Positions 35,937 through 44,415 of a DNA stretch of 64,000 nucleotides are shown in pieces; the stretch's first letter is position 1, and the number at the start of each line of letters is the position of its first letter. This DNA is from Anderseniella sp963759095 (GTDB lineage Bacteria > Pseudomonadota > Alphaproteobacteria > Rhizobiales > Aestuariivirgaceae). Location of the stretch: the NCBI GenBank assembly GCA_963759095.1, contig CAVWYF010000028.1:1-64000 (forward strand), given 5' to 3'. The notes under the pieces were generated by a model. That model saw only the letters and a list, made by a program, of their open reading frames with translations, was not told the DNA's origin and did no database searches. The position numbers and the translations under genes were made by a program.

Positions 35937-36174
35937 ATACCAAAGGAACTACCTATTGACCCCTTTGACCGGTTTTTGGCGTTTGCCGGCTAGATCAGGA
36001 TGACTTCTGGTTTTTCAACCAAAAGTCATGAACCTGATCGCCTCCGGAGTGTCAGAGCAACTTTATGGGTTCAAGTGAACCCATGTTGCTCTGTGCATAC
36101 TTCACGCCGTGGTCTGGCCGACCACAAGTGGAGCATAACGACGTCCGGCGAGCGCGAAAAACCGGCCTTTGGTA
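35937..36174. repeat. structured repeat element, copy C (internally deleted)
   Basis: Its left end (ATACCAAAGGAA...TGACCCCTTTGACC) matches copy B at 52252. The internal stem is CCGGTTTTTGGCG... paired with ...CGCGAAAAACCGG. The right half seen in A and B is missing: the sequence jumps from GGCCTT to TTGGTAT, leaving outer 10-base inverted ends ATACCAAAGG/CCTTTGGTAT. A two-hairpin repeat is inserted at 35993-36092. It ends directly before the stop codon of the DUF2336 gene. Confidence 0.75.
35993..36092. repeat. two-hairpin repeat, copy 2 (nested in element C)
   Basis: It contains the GATCAGG...CCTGATC hairpin with inner ACTTCTGGTTTTT.../ACCAAAAGT pairing and the AGAGCAAC...GGGTTCA/TGAACCC...GTTGCTCT hairpin of copy 1. 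Element B reads GGCTA-GGCATGCTTCACGCC without interruption at the matching place, so this unit was inserted into element C. Confidence 0.75.
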
Positions 36175-37542
36175 TCAAACTCTAAAAGGCCCGGCTTCAC
36201 GGCTGGCCCAATCCCAGTAAGCCAACAGCATACGAGCTTTATTGAACGACATACCATCAAACTGGGCATGCAGTTCTACAATGCGGTTTTCCCCGTTTAT
36301 CGGGCATTTGGCGGATTCCACCCATCGCTGCAATGCCTGAGCCATAACAAGGCGCGACTGGGTAAGGCATTTGAACACAACCATAATGGGCTCACCACCG
36401 GCATCATTTACGATTCTCTTGGCGGTCTCAGGAGCAATCCGGCAGTAACGTGTCAATGTATCGGCGGCTTTGGGGTCGCCTTTTTCTACTTGTGAAATCA
36501 ACTTTTCGATGTCCTCCGCAGATGGTTTGCTTCCGAATGACGGAATGGCAGCCACCTTCATGCCGATATTCATTACCCGACCCAGGGCGGCTGACTCGGT
36601 CAGGAATCGGGTCAGAAGATAGCGTCGCAGGTTCTGTCCCCCCTGCCAGAACATTTCCAGACCGACCGCCTGCGGCAGGTCTTTGCGATTGCACAATGCA
36701 GATTCCAGGTCATTGTTGCCAACCACGATCGGCATCAGCTTGACAAAGGCCAACGTGGACAACTGGCTTTCGGCATTTCGCAACAGTTCAATAATTGCAG
36801 CCGTATTGCCTGCCTCAATGATCGCGTCGCAGACCACCACATTTAACAGCCTGCGCCGCGCAATCAGCCGCAATTGCTGTTCGCTGCCTGTTGGTATTAC
36901 TTTCAACAGGTCAACATCCGAAATGAAGTGAGCGTCTTTCAGCATTCTGCAGGAAATGTCGTTGTCGGGGTGGGTTACAAGGAATGTCCGCAACCGCTCA
37001 GAGACAACATCCAGGCGGGCCACGGTTCTGGCCAGCTTGGTCAGATCGGCAGGCGGCAAATGCGGCAGAATACTGAGCAGTGCGTCACCGGCGAAGAACC
37101 GCTCCTGCGGCTGGGCCTGACCGGATGGCAGGATCATGATCGCGACCAGATCGCGACTCGCATCCTCCAGCGCCTGTTTATCCGGCGTCGCAACATCAGG
37201 GGCTGCTTTGCTGGCTTTGCTGGCTTTGCTGGTTTTGCTGGTTTTGCTGTCTTTTGCGGCGGCCTGATCGGTGCTTGCCTCAGCGGCCTTGGCCGGTTCA
37301 ACTGCTTCGACAGTTTCCGCCTCAACCTGAGGTAGTTCAACAATGCAGCTTACGACGTTTTCCGACAGTTTCAGAGACGCAGACGACGTCAGCAGGTGCT
37401 CGATCAGACTGTTTGTGTCACTGGGGATTTCATCAACCTGAGGGATCACCCTGGCAGGATGACAACGCAAAAGGCTAGCCGCAATCAACCCTTCAATGGG
37501 TTGAACGCCTGCCACCGCTTGAATATCGCCGTCGAAACTCAC
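36175..37542 (-). CDS. DUF2336-family protein
   Basis: A 455-residue, largely helical protein of the alphaproteobacterial DUF2336 family (LARTVARLDVVSERLRTFLV..., then IARRRLLNVVVCDAIIEAG). The function is unknown. After an N-terminal domain there is a low-complexity linker (about residues 97-115) made of SKT/SKA triplets, encoded by a 9-base tandem repeat. The start is GTG at 37542 or the adjacent TTG at 37545, with GAGCGGA upstream. Its TGA stop directly abuts repeat element C. Confidence 0.75.
   Translation of the reverse strand: MSFDGDIQAVAGVQPIEGLIAASLLRCHPARVIPQVDEIPSDTNSLIEHLLTSSASLKLSENVVSCIVELPQVEAETVEAVEPAKAAEASTDQAAAKDSKTSKTSKASKASKAAPDVATPDKQALEDASRDLVAIMILPSGQAQPQERFFAGDALLSILPHLPPADLTKLARTVARLDVVSERLRTFLVTHPDNDISCRMLKDAHFISDVDLLKVIPTGSEQQLRLIARRRLLNVVVCDAIIEAGNTAAIIELLRNAESQLSTLAFVKLMPIVVGNNDLESALCNRKDLPQAVGLEMFWQGGQNLRRYLLTRFLTESAALGRVMNIGMKVAAIPSFGSKPSAEDIEKLISQVEKGDPKAADTLTRYCRIAPETAKRIVNDAGGEPIMVVFKCLTQSRLVMAQALQRWVESAKCPINGENRIVELHAQFDGMSFNKARMLLAYWDWASREAGPFRV
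37204..37249. repeat. 9-base coding tandem repeat in the DUF2336 gene
   Basis: About five copies of a 9-base unit, GGCTTTGCT or GGTTTTGCT, lie in frame and encode SKA/SKT triplets. Gain or loss of units would change the linker length without a frameshift. Confidence 0.7.
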
Positions 37543-37619
37543 CAAATCCGCTCAATACTGTCTACGCATTGTCCCTATCAGAGGTGTAGATAACACCAGC
37601 AATAGTGTAAACCGGCTTA

Positions 37620-38141
37620 ATGGAATCAAAAAAAACTGCAAAGAAAGAGCCAGTTAACGGATCGCTGACATTGCTTGAGATTGACACACCGGAAGAGCTT
37701 TTACGCCACGGCGGCGAAACCATCGGCCCCGGCAGATGGGTGGATATTCCACAGTCGCGCATTGATGCCTTTGCTGAGGCCACAGATGATCGGCAGTGGA
37801 TACATCTGGACGCCGAACGGACGCAAAACGAGCTGGGACATGCGCCGGTTGCGCACGGATATCTGACATTATCGATGCTTGCCGTCATGATGTATGATCT
37901 GGTGCGCATTGAGAACGTTGGCCGCATCGTCAATTACGGCATGAACAAGGTCCGCTTCATCGCTCCGGTATTGGCAGGCGACAGGGTTCGTGCCGAGGTC
38001 AAGATCGCCAGGGTCAGTTGCGAAGATAATTTTGTCAGGGCAATCTTCGATGTTTCAATTTTCGTTGAACGACTTGAAAAACCCGCAATGATTGCCCAAT
38101 CGATAATATTGTATTTCAACCAGGACGGATCAGGCCGATGA
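37620..38141 (+). CDS. MaoC-family hydratase
   Basis: A 173-residue hot-dog-fold protein of the MaoC/(R)-specific enoyl-CoA hydratase type. The catalytic D/H pair lies in FAEATDDRQWIHLDAE (Asp and His of the DxxxxH motif), followed by VAHGYLTLSMLAVMMYD. The substrate is presumably an enoyl-CoA, but no pathway partner is adjacent. It overlaps msrB by four bases (ATGA), so the two are coupled. Confidence 0.9.
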   Translation: MESKKTAKKEPVNGSLTLLEIDTPEELLRHGGETIGPGRWVDIPQSRIDAFAEATDDRQWIHLDAERTQNELGHAPVAHGYLTLSMLAVMMYDLVRIENVGRIVNYGMNKVRFIAPVLAGDRVRAEVKIARVSCEDNFVRAIFDVSIFVERLEKPAMIAQSIILYFNQDGSGR

Positions 38142-38536
38142 CTGACGACAACAGCAAGACCGACGCTGAATGGCGTAAACAATTGAACGACGAGCAATAT
38201 CGTGTGCTGCGCAAGCACGGGACCGAGCGGGCGTTTTCCCACCCGTTCAACAATAACAAGGACGACGGCACCTATGTGTGTGCCGGATGCGGCACGGATC
38301 TGTTCAAGTCGGATGCCAAATTCGATTCAGGTACGGGGTGGCCGAGTTTCTTTCAGCCCAAGTCGCCTGACTCCGTCAGCGAGCACTCCGACCGGTCGTT
38401 TTTGATGAAGCGCACAGAAGTGCGCTGCGCATCGTGCGACGGTCATCTCGGCCATGTGTTTCCGGACGGACCGGCTCCTACCGGACAGCGCTACTGCATG
38501 AACGGTGCCGCCATGAAATTCAGGCCGAAAGCCTGA
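38138..38536 (+). CDS. msrB: peptide-methionine (R)-S-oxide reductase
   Basis: MsrB repairs methionine-R-sulfoxide in proteins. The 132-residue protein has two zinc CxxC pairs (CAGCGTDLF and CASCDGHLGH) and the catalytic cysteine in GQRYCMNGAAM near the C-terminus. GTGWPSFFQP is the substrate-binding segment. It is translationally coupled to the MaoC gene and lies 34 bases before the oligopeptidase gene. Confidence 0.96.
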   Translation: MTDDNSKTDAEWRKQLNDEQYRVLRKHGTERAFSHPFNNNKDDGTYVCAGCGTDLFKSDAKFDSGTGWPSFFQPKSPDSVSEHSDRSFLMKRTEVRCASCDGHLGHVFPDGPAPTGQRYCMNGAAMKFRPKA

Positions 38537-38570
38537 GCTTTTTTCTCTCCTTTTGTGAATCGGATTTTCG

Positions 38571-40664
38571 ATGACAACGACACCTCCACGCGCGGTCAAA
38601 AAGCCTGTTTCCCGCGATGTTCACGGCCACACGCTGACCGACAACTATGGCTGGCTTCGCGCCGACAACTGGCAGGAGGTGATGCGCGACCCGTCGGTTC
38701 TGGATGCGGATATCCGGGCTTATCTGGAAGCCGAGAACGCCTGGGTGGAAAACACCATGGCTCCGACGGAAAGCCTGCAGGAGACCCTGTTCGGCGAGAT
38801 GAAAGGCCGCATCAAGGAAGACGATTCCAGTGTGCCGTCACCCGACGGCGAGTATTCGTACGGCGTCAAATACATCACCGGCGGCCAGCAACCGTTGTTT
38901 GTGCGCACCAATCATGATGGCAATGGCGAGACCGTTCTGGTTGACGGCAACCAGGAAGCCGACGGCAAGGACTATTTCCGCATCGGCGGCGCATCGCACT
39001 CGCCTGATCACAAGCTGGTGGCCTTTGGCTATGACGACAAGGGATCGGAGTTCTTCACCCTGGTGCTGCGCGAAGCCGGTGCGTCTGAAAACCTGGCTGA
39101 CGTGATTCCTGACACCAGCGGCAGTGGCGTGTGGTCAGCCGATTGCAAGCATATCTTCTATATCCGCCTGGACGAAAACCACCGGCCGTCAAAACTCTTC
39201 CGCCATGAAATCGGCAGCCCGGTCGCCGACGACGTGCTGGTGCACGAAGAACCCGATGCCGGTTTTTTCATGAGTGTCGGCAAGAGCCAGTCCGGCGACT
39301 GGATCATAATCGACTGCCATGACCATCAATCATCAGAAAGCTGGCTGATCCCGGCCAAAGACCCCCTGACAACGCCGCGTCTGATCGAACCGCGTGAGCC
39401 CGGGCATGAATACAGTGTCGATGAGGCACACGGGGTACTCTACATTCTCACCAATTCCGGTGATGCTGAAGATTTCCGCATTGTCACGGCTCCGGTGAGC
39501 GACCCCATCCGAAAAAACTGGCAGGACCTGGTGCCGCACACGCCGGGCACGCTGATCCTGGATCACACGGTGTTTGCAAATCACATGGCGCGTCTTGAAC
39601 GCCACGAAGGCCTGCCGCGCATTATTGTGCGGGAGCTGGGGTCCGGCGAAGAACACACGGTGTCCTTCGATGAAGAAGCCTATTCGCTCGGCATGTCGTC
39701 GGGCTATGAATTCAACACCAGCATGATCCGGTTTTCCTATTCGTCCATGACCACCCCGTCGCAGGTGTTTGATTATGATATGGCGAGCCGGCAGCGCACA
39801 TTGCGCAAGCAGCAGGAGGTGCCATCGGGCCATGATCCGGCCGATTATGTGACCCGGCGCATCATGGCACCTGCCGAAGATGGCGCGCTGGTGCCCATCT
39901 CCCTGCTCTATCACAAGGACACAAAACTGGACGGGTCGGCACCGGTGTGGCTGTACGGCTATGGCTCTTACGGCATTGCCATTCCGGCAGGCTTCAACAC
40001 CAACATCCTGTCGCTGGCCAACCGTGGCTTTGTCTATGCCATTGCCCATGTCAGGGGCGGCAAGGACAAGGGCTATGGCTGGTACAAGGCCGGCAAGATG
40101 ATGAACAAGAAGAACACCTTTGACGACTTCATCAGTGCCGCTCGGCATCTGGTGGCAGAAGGCTTTACCAGCGACGGCCATCTAGTGGCGCAAGGCGGCA
40201 GCGCCGGCGGCATGCTGATGGGCACCATCGCCAACATGGCGCCGGAGCTGTTCAGGGGCATCATCGCCGAAGTGCCGTTTGTCGACGTGCTAAACACCAT
40301 GCTCGACGACACGCTGCCGCTGACCCCGCCGGAATGGCCGGAATGGGGCAATCCGATCGCGAGCAAGGAAGCGTTCGACTACATGCATTCCTACAGCCCA
40401 TACGACAATGTATCGGCTCAACACTATCCTAATCTGCTGGCGGTCGGCGGCCTGACCGATCCGCGCGTCACCTATTGGGAACCGGCCAAATGGGTGGCCA
40501 AACTTCGTGAGCTCAGAACCAACGACAACCTGTTGTTGTTCAAGACCCAGATGGGCGCCGGCCATGGCGGATCACCGGGCAGGTTCGACCGTTTGAAGGA
40601 GGTCGCACTGGTTTATGCGTTTGGCCTGATGGTGGCTGACAGGATGGATGCGGCTGGGGTTTAG
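38571..40664 (+). CDS. ptrB: oligopeptidase B-like S9 peptidase
   Basis: A 697-residue cytoplasmic prolyl-oligopeptidase-family enzyme that cleaves short peptides after basic residues. An N-terminal seven-blade beta-propeller (about 75-410) precedes the alpha/beta hydrolase domain. The triad residues are Ser in GGSAGGMLMG, Asp in GLTDPRVTYWEP and His in MGAGHGGSPGRF. Length and motifs fit oligopeptidase B. It follows msrB closely and could share its transcript. Confidence 0.94.
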   Translation: MTTTPPRAVKKPVSRDVHGHTLTDNYGWLRADNWQEVMRDPSVLDADIRAYLEAENAWVENTMAPTESLQETLFGEMKGRIKEDDSSVPSPDGEYSYGVKYITGGQQPLFVRTNHDGNGETVLVDGNQEADGKDYFRIGGASHSPDHKLVAFGYDDKGSEFFTLVLREAGASENLADVIPDTSGSGVWSADCKHIFYIRLDENHRPSKLFRHEIGSPVADDVLVHEEPDAGFFMSVGKSQSGDWIIIDCHDHQSSESWLIPAKDPLTTPRLIEPREPGHEYSVDEAHGVLYILTNSGDAEDFRIVTAPVSDPIRKNWQDLVPHTPGTLILDHTVFANHMARLERHEGLPRIIVRELGSGEEHTVSFDEEAYSLGMSSGYEFNTSMIRFSYSSMTTPSQVFDYDMASRQRTLRKQQEVPSGHDPADYVTRRIMAPAEDGALVPISLLYHKDTKLDGSAPVWLYGYGSYGIAIPAGFNTNILSLANRGFVYAIAHVRGGKDKGYGWYKAGKMMNKKNTFDDFISAARHLVAEGFTSDGHLVAQGGSAGGMLMGTIANMAPELFRGIIAEVPFVDVLNTMLDDTLPLTPPEWPEWGNPIASKEAFDYMHSYSPYDNVSAQHYPNLLAVGGLTDPRVTYWEPAKWVAKLRELRTNDNLLLFKTQMGAGHGGSPGRFDRLKEVALVYAFGLMVADRMDAAGV

Positions 40665-40880
40665 GGACGTTATTTCTGAGAAGATGAGGCGTTGGGCTAG
40701 GCGGGGTCGGGACATCGTGACCGCGAAAGCTGCGGCAGCGGCGCTATGAAAATGTGCTGTACCTTTGACTTTCCATAAGACGCGAAAGAGATAGGGGGGT
40801 GATCCTTTGCGGCCGAGCTTTTTCAAGTGTATAGAGAGCAGAACGAATTTCGATTGGCAGCATGCCAGCCGCGAGGTGCC

Positions 40881-40910
40881 TTGACGTGAACTGGTTTTTG
40901 CGCCTTTTAT
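40881..40910 (+). promoter_or_regulatory. putative sigma-70-type promoter of the serine hydrolase gene
   Basis: TTGACG (40881-40886) and TTTTAT (40905-40910) are separated by 18 bases and lie just before the GGAGAA ribosome site and ATG at 40925. The remaining 220 bases back to the oligopeptidase stop codon show no gene. Confidence 0.45.
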
Positions 40911-40924
40911 AGACGGAGAATTCG

Positions 40925-42166
40925 ATGCGCCAAAACTACCTCTCTCGCGACGGTTTTAAGGTTTTCCGGCGAACGAGCATCGCCATCGCGGTTGCGGGTC
41001 TGGTATGGCTGCCGACTGCAAGCTTTGCCCAAGACCGTTCTGGCGTGCCAAGCGCTGAAATCGCCGACCCCAACATCCAGCACCAGTTGCAGGCTGTGCT
41101 CAAGCATGCGGTTTCCCATTCGAAACCCAACCCGGGCGCCGCGTTGCTCGCTGTCTCTACGCTGAAAGCCAAGGATGAGGATGATCGACTGGTCACCGCA
41201 CTCGTCGTCGGCACACATAGCCGATCAGACGGCGCGCCGGTGTTCCGTAACACGCCCTTCGGCATCGCCAGTATAACGAAGATAATGGTGGCGACCCTGA
41301 CCTTCATTTATTCGGAGCGCGGTCTTCTCGACCTTGACGCGCCGGTCCTTGGCCTCGTTGGCGACGATGGCTGGCTTCTAAATCGCGCAAACAATCCGGA
41401 GTTTCGACGCAACCTGGAATCTTTGACCCTCCGCGATCTGCTTGCGCATCGTTCCGGTCTCGCCGACTACTGGGACGGCGACGCATTTCTTGCCACCTGG
41501 CGGAAGGCCAAAGATAAGAAATGGAATCCGGCCGAGCTTATGGACTGGGCTGGGCAACAAGCTCCGGTCTGCGCGCCCAGGTCGTGCTTTGAGTATTCAG
41601 ATACGAACTATGTTATCGTCGGTCTTGCGCTCGAGCGGCTTACGGGCCGGAAACTGCATGAGCAGCTACGCACGGAGATCTTCAAACCGCTCAAAATGCG
41701 TTGCAGCTGGATGTTTTTCGAGGAGCCGTTGCCTCAGGGTTGCGCTGCACCGACACACTCCTACGAGGACAATCTGGACGTCACTGACAATAGAATGCAA
41801 AGTGCGGACTGGTCGGGTGGCGGCATTTACAGCACGCTGGAAGATCAAATAAAACTGCTTCGCGGTATTTTCGACAGCAAGTTGATTTCGCAGAAAAGCC
41901 TTGCGGAAATGCAGCGTTGGGGTGAGAGCGACCTTGGTGAGGAAATCGTGTATGGGATCGGCCTTTATAAGGCCAACGCAGGACCCGGCATGACGCTCAT
42001 CGGGCACACCGGAATACATAACGCGTTCTCGTTTTTGTGGGTTGAGGCAGGTGTACTCATTACGGGCAGCCTTAACCAGTCGAACAATGAGGCACTCAAG
42101 GAACTTATTTTCCCTGCTGTTCGGGTGCTTCGAGAAGGCGGCGGATACGTCGATCATTCGCGTTAG
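40925..42166 (+). CDS. secreted serine hydrolase of the class C beta-lactamase/DD-peptidase fold
   Basis: A 413-residue protein with a signal peptide (about 14-35, ending SFAQ). Active-site motifs of penicillin-binding-like hydrolases are present: SITK (Ser116-Lys119), YSD at 224-226 (the YxN position) and HTG at 361-363 in place of KTG. The fold includes beta-lactamases, DD-carboxypeptidases and D-aminopeptidases, so the substrate cannot be named. It faces a secreted racemase-fold gene and sits in an accessory-looking stretch; a role in D-amino-acid or wall-peptide chemistry is only a guess. Confidence 0.88.
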   Translation: MRQNYLSRDGFKVFRRTSIAIAVAGLVWLPTASFAQDRSGVPSAEIADPNIQHQLQAVLKHAVSHSKPNPGAALLAVSTLKAKDEDDRLVTALVVGTHSRSDGAPVFRNTPFGIASITKIMVATLTFIYSERGLLDLDAPVLGLVGDDGWLLNRANNPEFRRNLESLTLRDLLAHRSGLADYWDGDAFLATWRKAKDKKWNPAELMDWAGQQAPVCAPRSCFEYSDTNYVIVGLALERLTGRKLHEQLRTEIFKPLKMRCSWMFFEEPLPQGCAAPTHSYEDNLDVTDNRMQSADWSGGGIYSTLEDQIKLLRGIFDSKLISQKSLAEMQRWGESDLGEEIVYGIGLYKANAGPGMTLIGHTGIHNAFSFLWVEAGVLITGSLNQSNNEALKELIFPAVRVLREGGGYVDHSR

Positions 42167-42376
42167 ATCGCGGAATTGGTCGGAAGGCCTACTTGTTTAT
42201 CCAGTTTACCTGATGACTATTTTGGTTGTAGGCGCGGCAATTCCAGTCCGGTGTGTGATCTAGAATTTATGACTTCATTGAAAGAAAAATGGGGTTGGAT
42301 TCGGCATTACTTTTTTAATCCAAGATGTCAGAATGTGATCTGCCTCTCATATTACGATCATCTTGAGAGTACGCCA
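42167..42376. other. intergenic gap between convergent secreted-enzyme genes
   Basis: About 210 bases, AT-richer than the surroundings. An open frame of 75 codons covers it but shows no family resemblance or ribosome site. No hairpin with T-run was recognised. Confidence 0.3.
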
Positions 42377-43789
42377 TTATTCACTATTGATACCATCCTG
42401 TAGAGTGACTGGTGCTGAATAGGAAGTATCCAGTACTGAACTGTCCCCCTTAAAAACCATGGTGACTTCTTCACCTTCGTCGATATCGGGAAACTCACTG
42501 AGGTCCAGAACGATTACCACTTCGTGATCCAGGAATTTCTCAACTTTCTTCCCGCGAATATAATATTCCACCTCGTTATCCGGTATATGACCAACAATAC
42601 CAACCTGTATCTCCTCATCCCATCTTTCTTTGCAACCGTAATTCAGACACCAGCCCAGTGGCATGGTTTTCACCTGCAGAATTTTGGTCTTCCACGTGTA
42701 ATTCCTTTTTTCCGGTTCGGGATTTTCAAACAACATCGTGCCAACTCTCAGCATGTCGTAGTAGACCGGGGTCAGACCGTAGCGCAGTCCGTCGCTCGAA
42801 CTGGCGTGCAACAGCGCATCGAGACCAATTCCCTCGGCACGAATTTCCTGCACAGCCTTGTCAAATCGCTGCTTCTGCAAAACCGTCTCGTTTTTCTGAT
42901 CGTTGTCTTGAATTGCGGCAAGATCATCCTCATCGAGACAGCAGAAGTGGGTTGAAATACCCTGCAGGTGTAGAAATGGGCTCTTGTGAATTGCGCGCGC
43001 TAACGGCAGCGCTTCGTTCGGCAGCACGCCTTCGCGGGAAGTACCGGTATCGATCCATAAGTGGACATCAAGCCGGCCACCAGCTCTCTCCAGTAACCGA
43101 TTGGCCTCCTTCACCCATGAAAGACTATAGGCGGCCGGTTGCAGTTCATAGTGAAGCAGTTGTGGTACATAGGAAGCATCGGTCAAATACATGACGATGA
43201 TCGGTGCCTTCACGCCTGCCCGGCGCAGAGCGATACCGTCCTGAACCCGTGGAACACAAAAATAGTCTACTGTCGCGGCTGAGCTCATGGCTTTCCCGAG
43301 CCACCCGGGCGGATTTCCGTTCTTTAGAACAGCACAGAGTTTCACCTTGTCAGGTATCTGTCCCCTAATCCTCCGTACCCGATCCTGCAGCCTTGAAACA
43401 TGAATCTTGGTGACCGGAGAGTCATATTTGCCATGGGTCGTATAGACGTAAGGCTCGGCCATTTTGAATTGCTTACCGTTGACGAAAATTATCACACCAA
43501 CGGTTTCTGGACGCGGATGAGGTGGGGCGCGGCAAGTATAGTGGCCAGATTTCATATCATAATGCGCATAAACTGCCGGCTCGGAAGCGAACCGGCACGC
43601 GACCGATGACTTTCCCTTTAAGGCGGCTGTCTCCTCGACTTCAACGAAAACGAGCTGACCGCCCCTGACCGAACCATACTGTGGCGTCAATTCCAATGGC
43701 TGGGTAGCGGCGGAATTTTGCGCGAATTTTGTCGTTCCCGCAACTAGACAGAACAGGACCAGCAGTAACCTCTTACAAAATTTATGCAT
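42377..43789 (-). CDS. secreted alanine-racemase-fold protein with N-terminal TIG/IPT-like domain
   Basis: A 470-residue protein. Residues 1-23 are a signal peptide; about 32-115 form a TIG/IPT-like beta-sandwich (LTPQYGSVRGGQLVFV, VACRFASEPAVYA). The rest is a type III PLP alanine-racemase fold: Lys156 in CAVLKNGNPPGW (PLP lysine position), GISTHFCCLDEDD, YYDMLRVGTMLFENP and Tyr384 in LNYGCKERW (second catalytic base position). The motif after the lysine differs from the usual NAYGHG. Periplasmic broad-specificity racemases exist, but I do not know this domain combination. Start chosen at ATG 43789, which opens the signal peptide. Confidence 0.8.
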   Translation of the reverse strand: MHKFCKRLLLVLFCLVAGTTKFAQNSAATQPLELTPQYGSVRGGQLVFVEVEETAALKGKSSVACRFASEPAVYAHYDMKSGHYTCRAPPHPRPETVGVIIFVNGKQFKMAEPYVYTTHGKYDSPVTKIHVSRLQDRVRRIRGQIPDKVKLCAVLKNGNPPGWLGKAMSSAATVDYFCVPRVQDGIALRRAGVKAPIIVMYLTDASYVPQLLHYELQPAAYSLSWVKEANRLLERAGGRLDVHLWIDTGTSREGVLPNEALPLARAIHKSPFLHLQGISTHFCCLDEDDLAAIQDNDQKNETVLQKQRFDKAVQEIRAEGIGLDALLHASSSDGLRYGLTPVYYDMLRVGTMLFENPEPEKRNYTWKTKILQVKTMPLGWCLNYGCKERWDEEIQVGIVGHIPDNEVEYYIRGKKVEKFLDHEVVIVLDLSEFPDIDEGEEVTMVFKGDSSVLDTSYSAPVTLQDGINSE

Positions 43790-44005
43790 TGTCGTCCCCT
43801 TCGCAGCCACAATTGCCAGCGTCGAATTCAGTTGCAGGATCGCAGATATTATCACTCTTTACGACAGCCGCTAAACGGCTCAGCCGTAGAACCACCGCCC
43901 TGAGCCATAAATCCCGAAAATCTCCAGCCGGGAGGCCCAAACAAAGGGTGCGCTTCAAGTTCTCCTTCTACTCACTTATAGGATGGATGCGGCGGCGTCT
44001 TAGAG

Positions 44006-44051
44006 TTTGCTTCTTTCGCACATCTTATTTTGCTTCTTTCGCACATCTTAT
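44006..44051. repeat. perfect 23-base tandem repeat upstream of higBA
   Basis: Two identical adjacent 23-base units, 44006-44028 and 44029-44051, each running from TTTGCTTC to CATCTTAT. They lie in the 330-base gap before higB, immediately upstream of a perfect TATAAT (44049-44054). Confidence 0.75.
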
Positions 44052-44062
44052 AATGTGTAATC

Positions 44063-44116
44063 GTATCACGCCATGATACATTTTGTTTGACAATAATATG
44101 TATCACACTATGATAC
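44063..44116 (+). promoter_or_regulatory. higBA promoter with twin palindromic operators
   Basis: Two 17-base palindromes of the form GTATCA-N5-TGATAC lie at 44063-44079 and 44100-44116. TTGACA (44087-44092) and TATGAT (44109-44114) are 16 bases apart, so the second palindrome covers the -10 element. The arrangement fits autorepression by the HigA or HigBA complex. A TATAAT at 44049-44054 just upstream could serve a second start site. Confidence 0.7.
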
Positions 44117-44120
44117 ATAC

Positions 44121-44402
44121 GTGATTAAGTCATACAAAAACAAGCGCGCTCGCTTGCTGGCTGAAAACAGGACGCCAAAGGGCTTTCCGGAAGATCTGAT
44201 CACTTGCTCACGAGCCATGCTGACCGCTTTAAATGCCGCTGCGGAACTTGAGGATTTGCGTTTTCCACCGGGCAACCAATTGGAAAAGCTGAGAGGCGAC
44301 AGAGCAGGCCAGCATTCAGTTCGCATCAACCGGCAATGGCGCATTTGTTTTGTCTGGACAGAGGGCGGTCCGGAGAATGTTGAAATTGTCGATTACCACT
44401 AA
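44121..44402 (+). CDS. higB: HigB-type toxin (RelE superfamily)
   Basis: A 93-residue mRNA interferase-type toxin. Segments LNAAAELEDLRFPPGNQLEKL, HSVRINRQWRICFVW and VEIVDYH at the C-terminus match HigB. It starts at GTG (44121), giving MIKSYKNK. The predicted start site of the near promoter would fall close to this GTG and no Shine-Dalgarno sequence is visible, so the message may be leaderless from that promoter. Toxin precedes antitoxin, as is usual for higBA. Confidence 0.92.
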   Translation: MIKSYKNKRARLLAENRTPKGFPEDLITCSRAMLTALNAAAELEDLRFPPGNQLEKLRGDRAGQHSVRINRQWRICFVWTEGGPENVEIVDYH

Positions 44403-44415
44403 GGACACAAGGACC

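Noticed and set aside
42176..42403. 75-codon frame between the serine hydrolase and the racemase-like gene
   Set aside because: No ribosome site, no recognisable segment, and it runs into the convergent gene.
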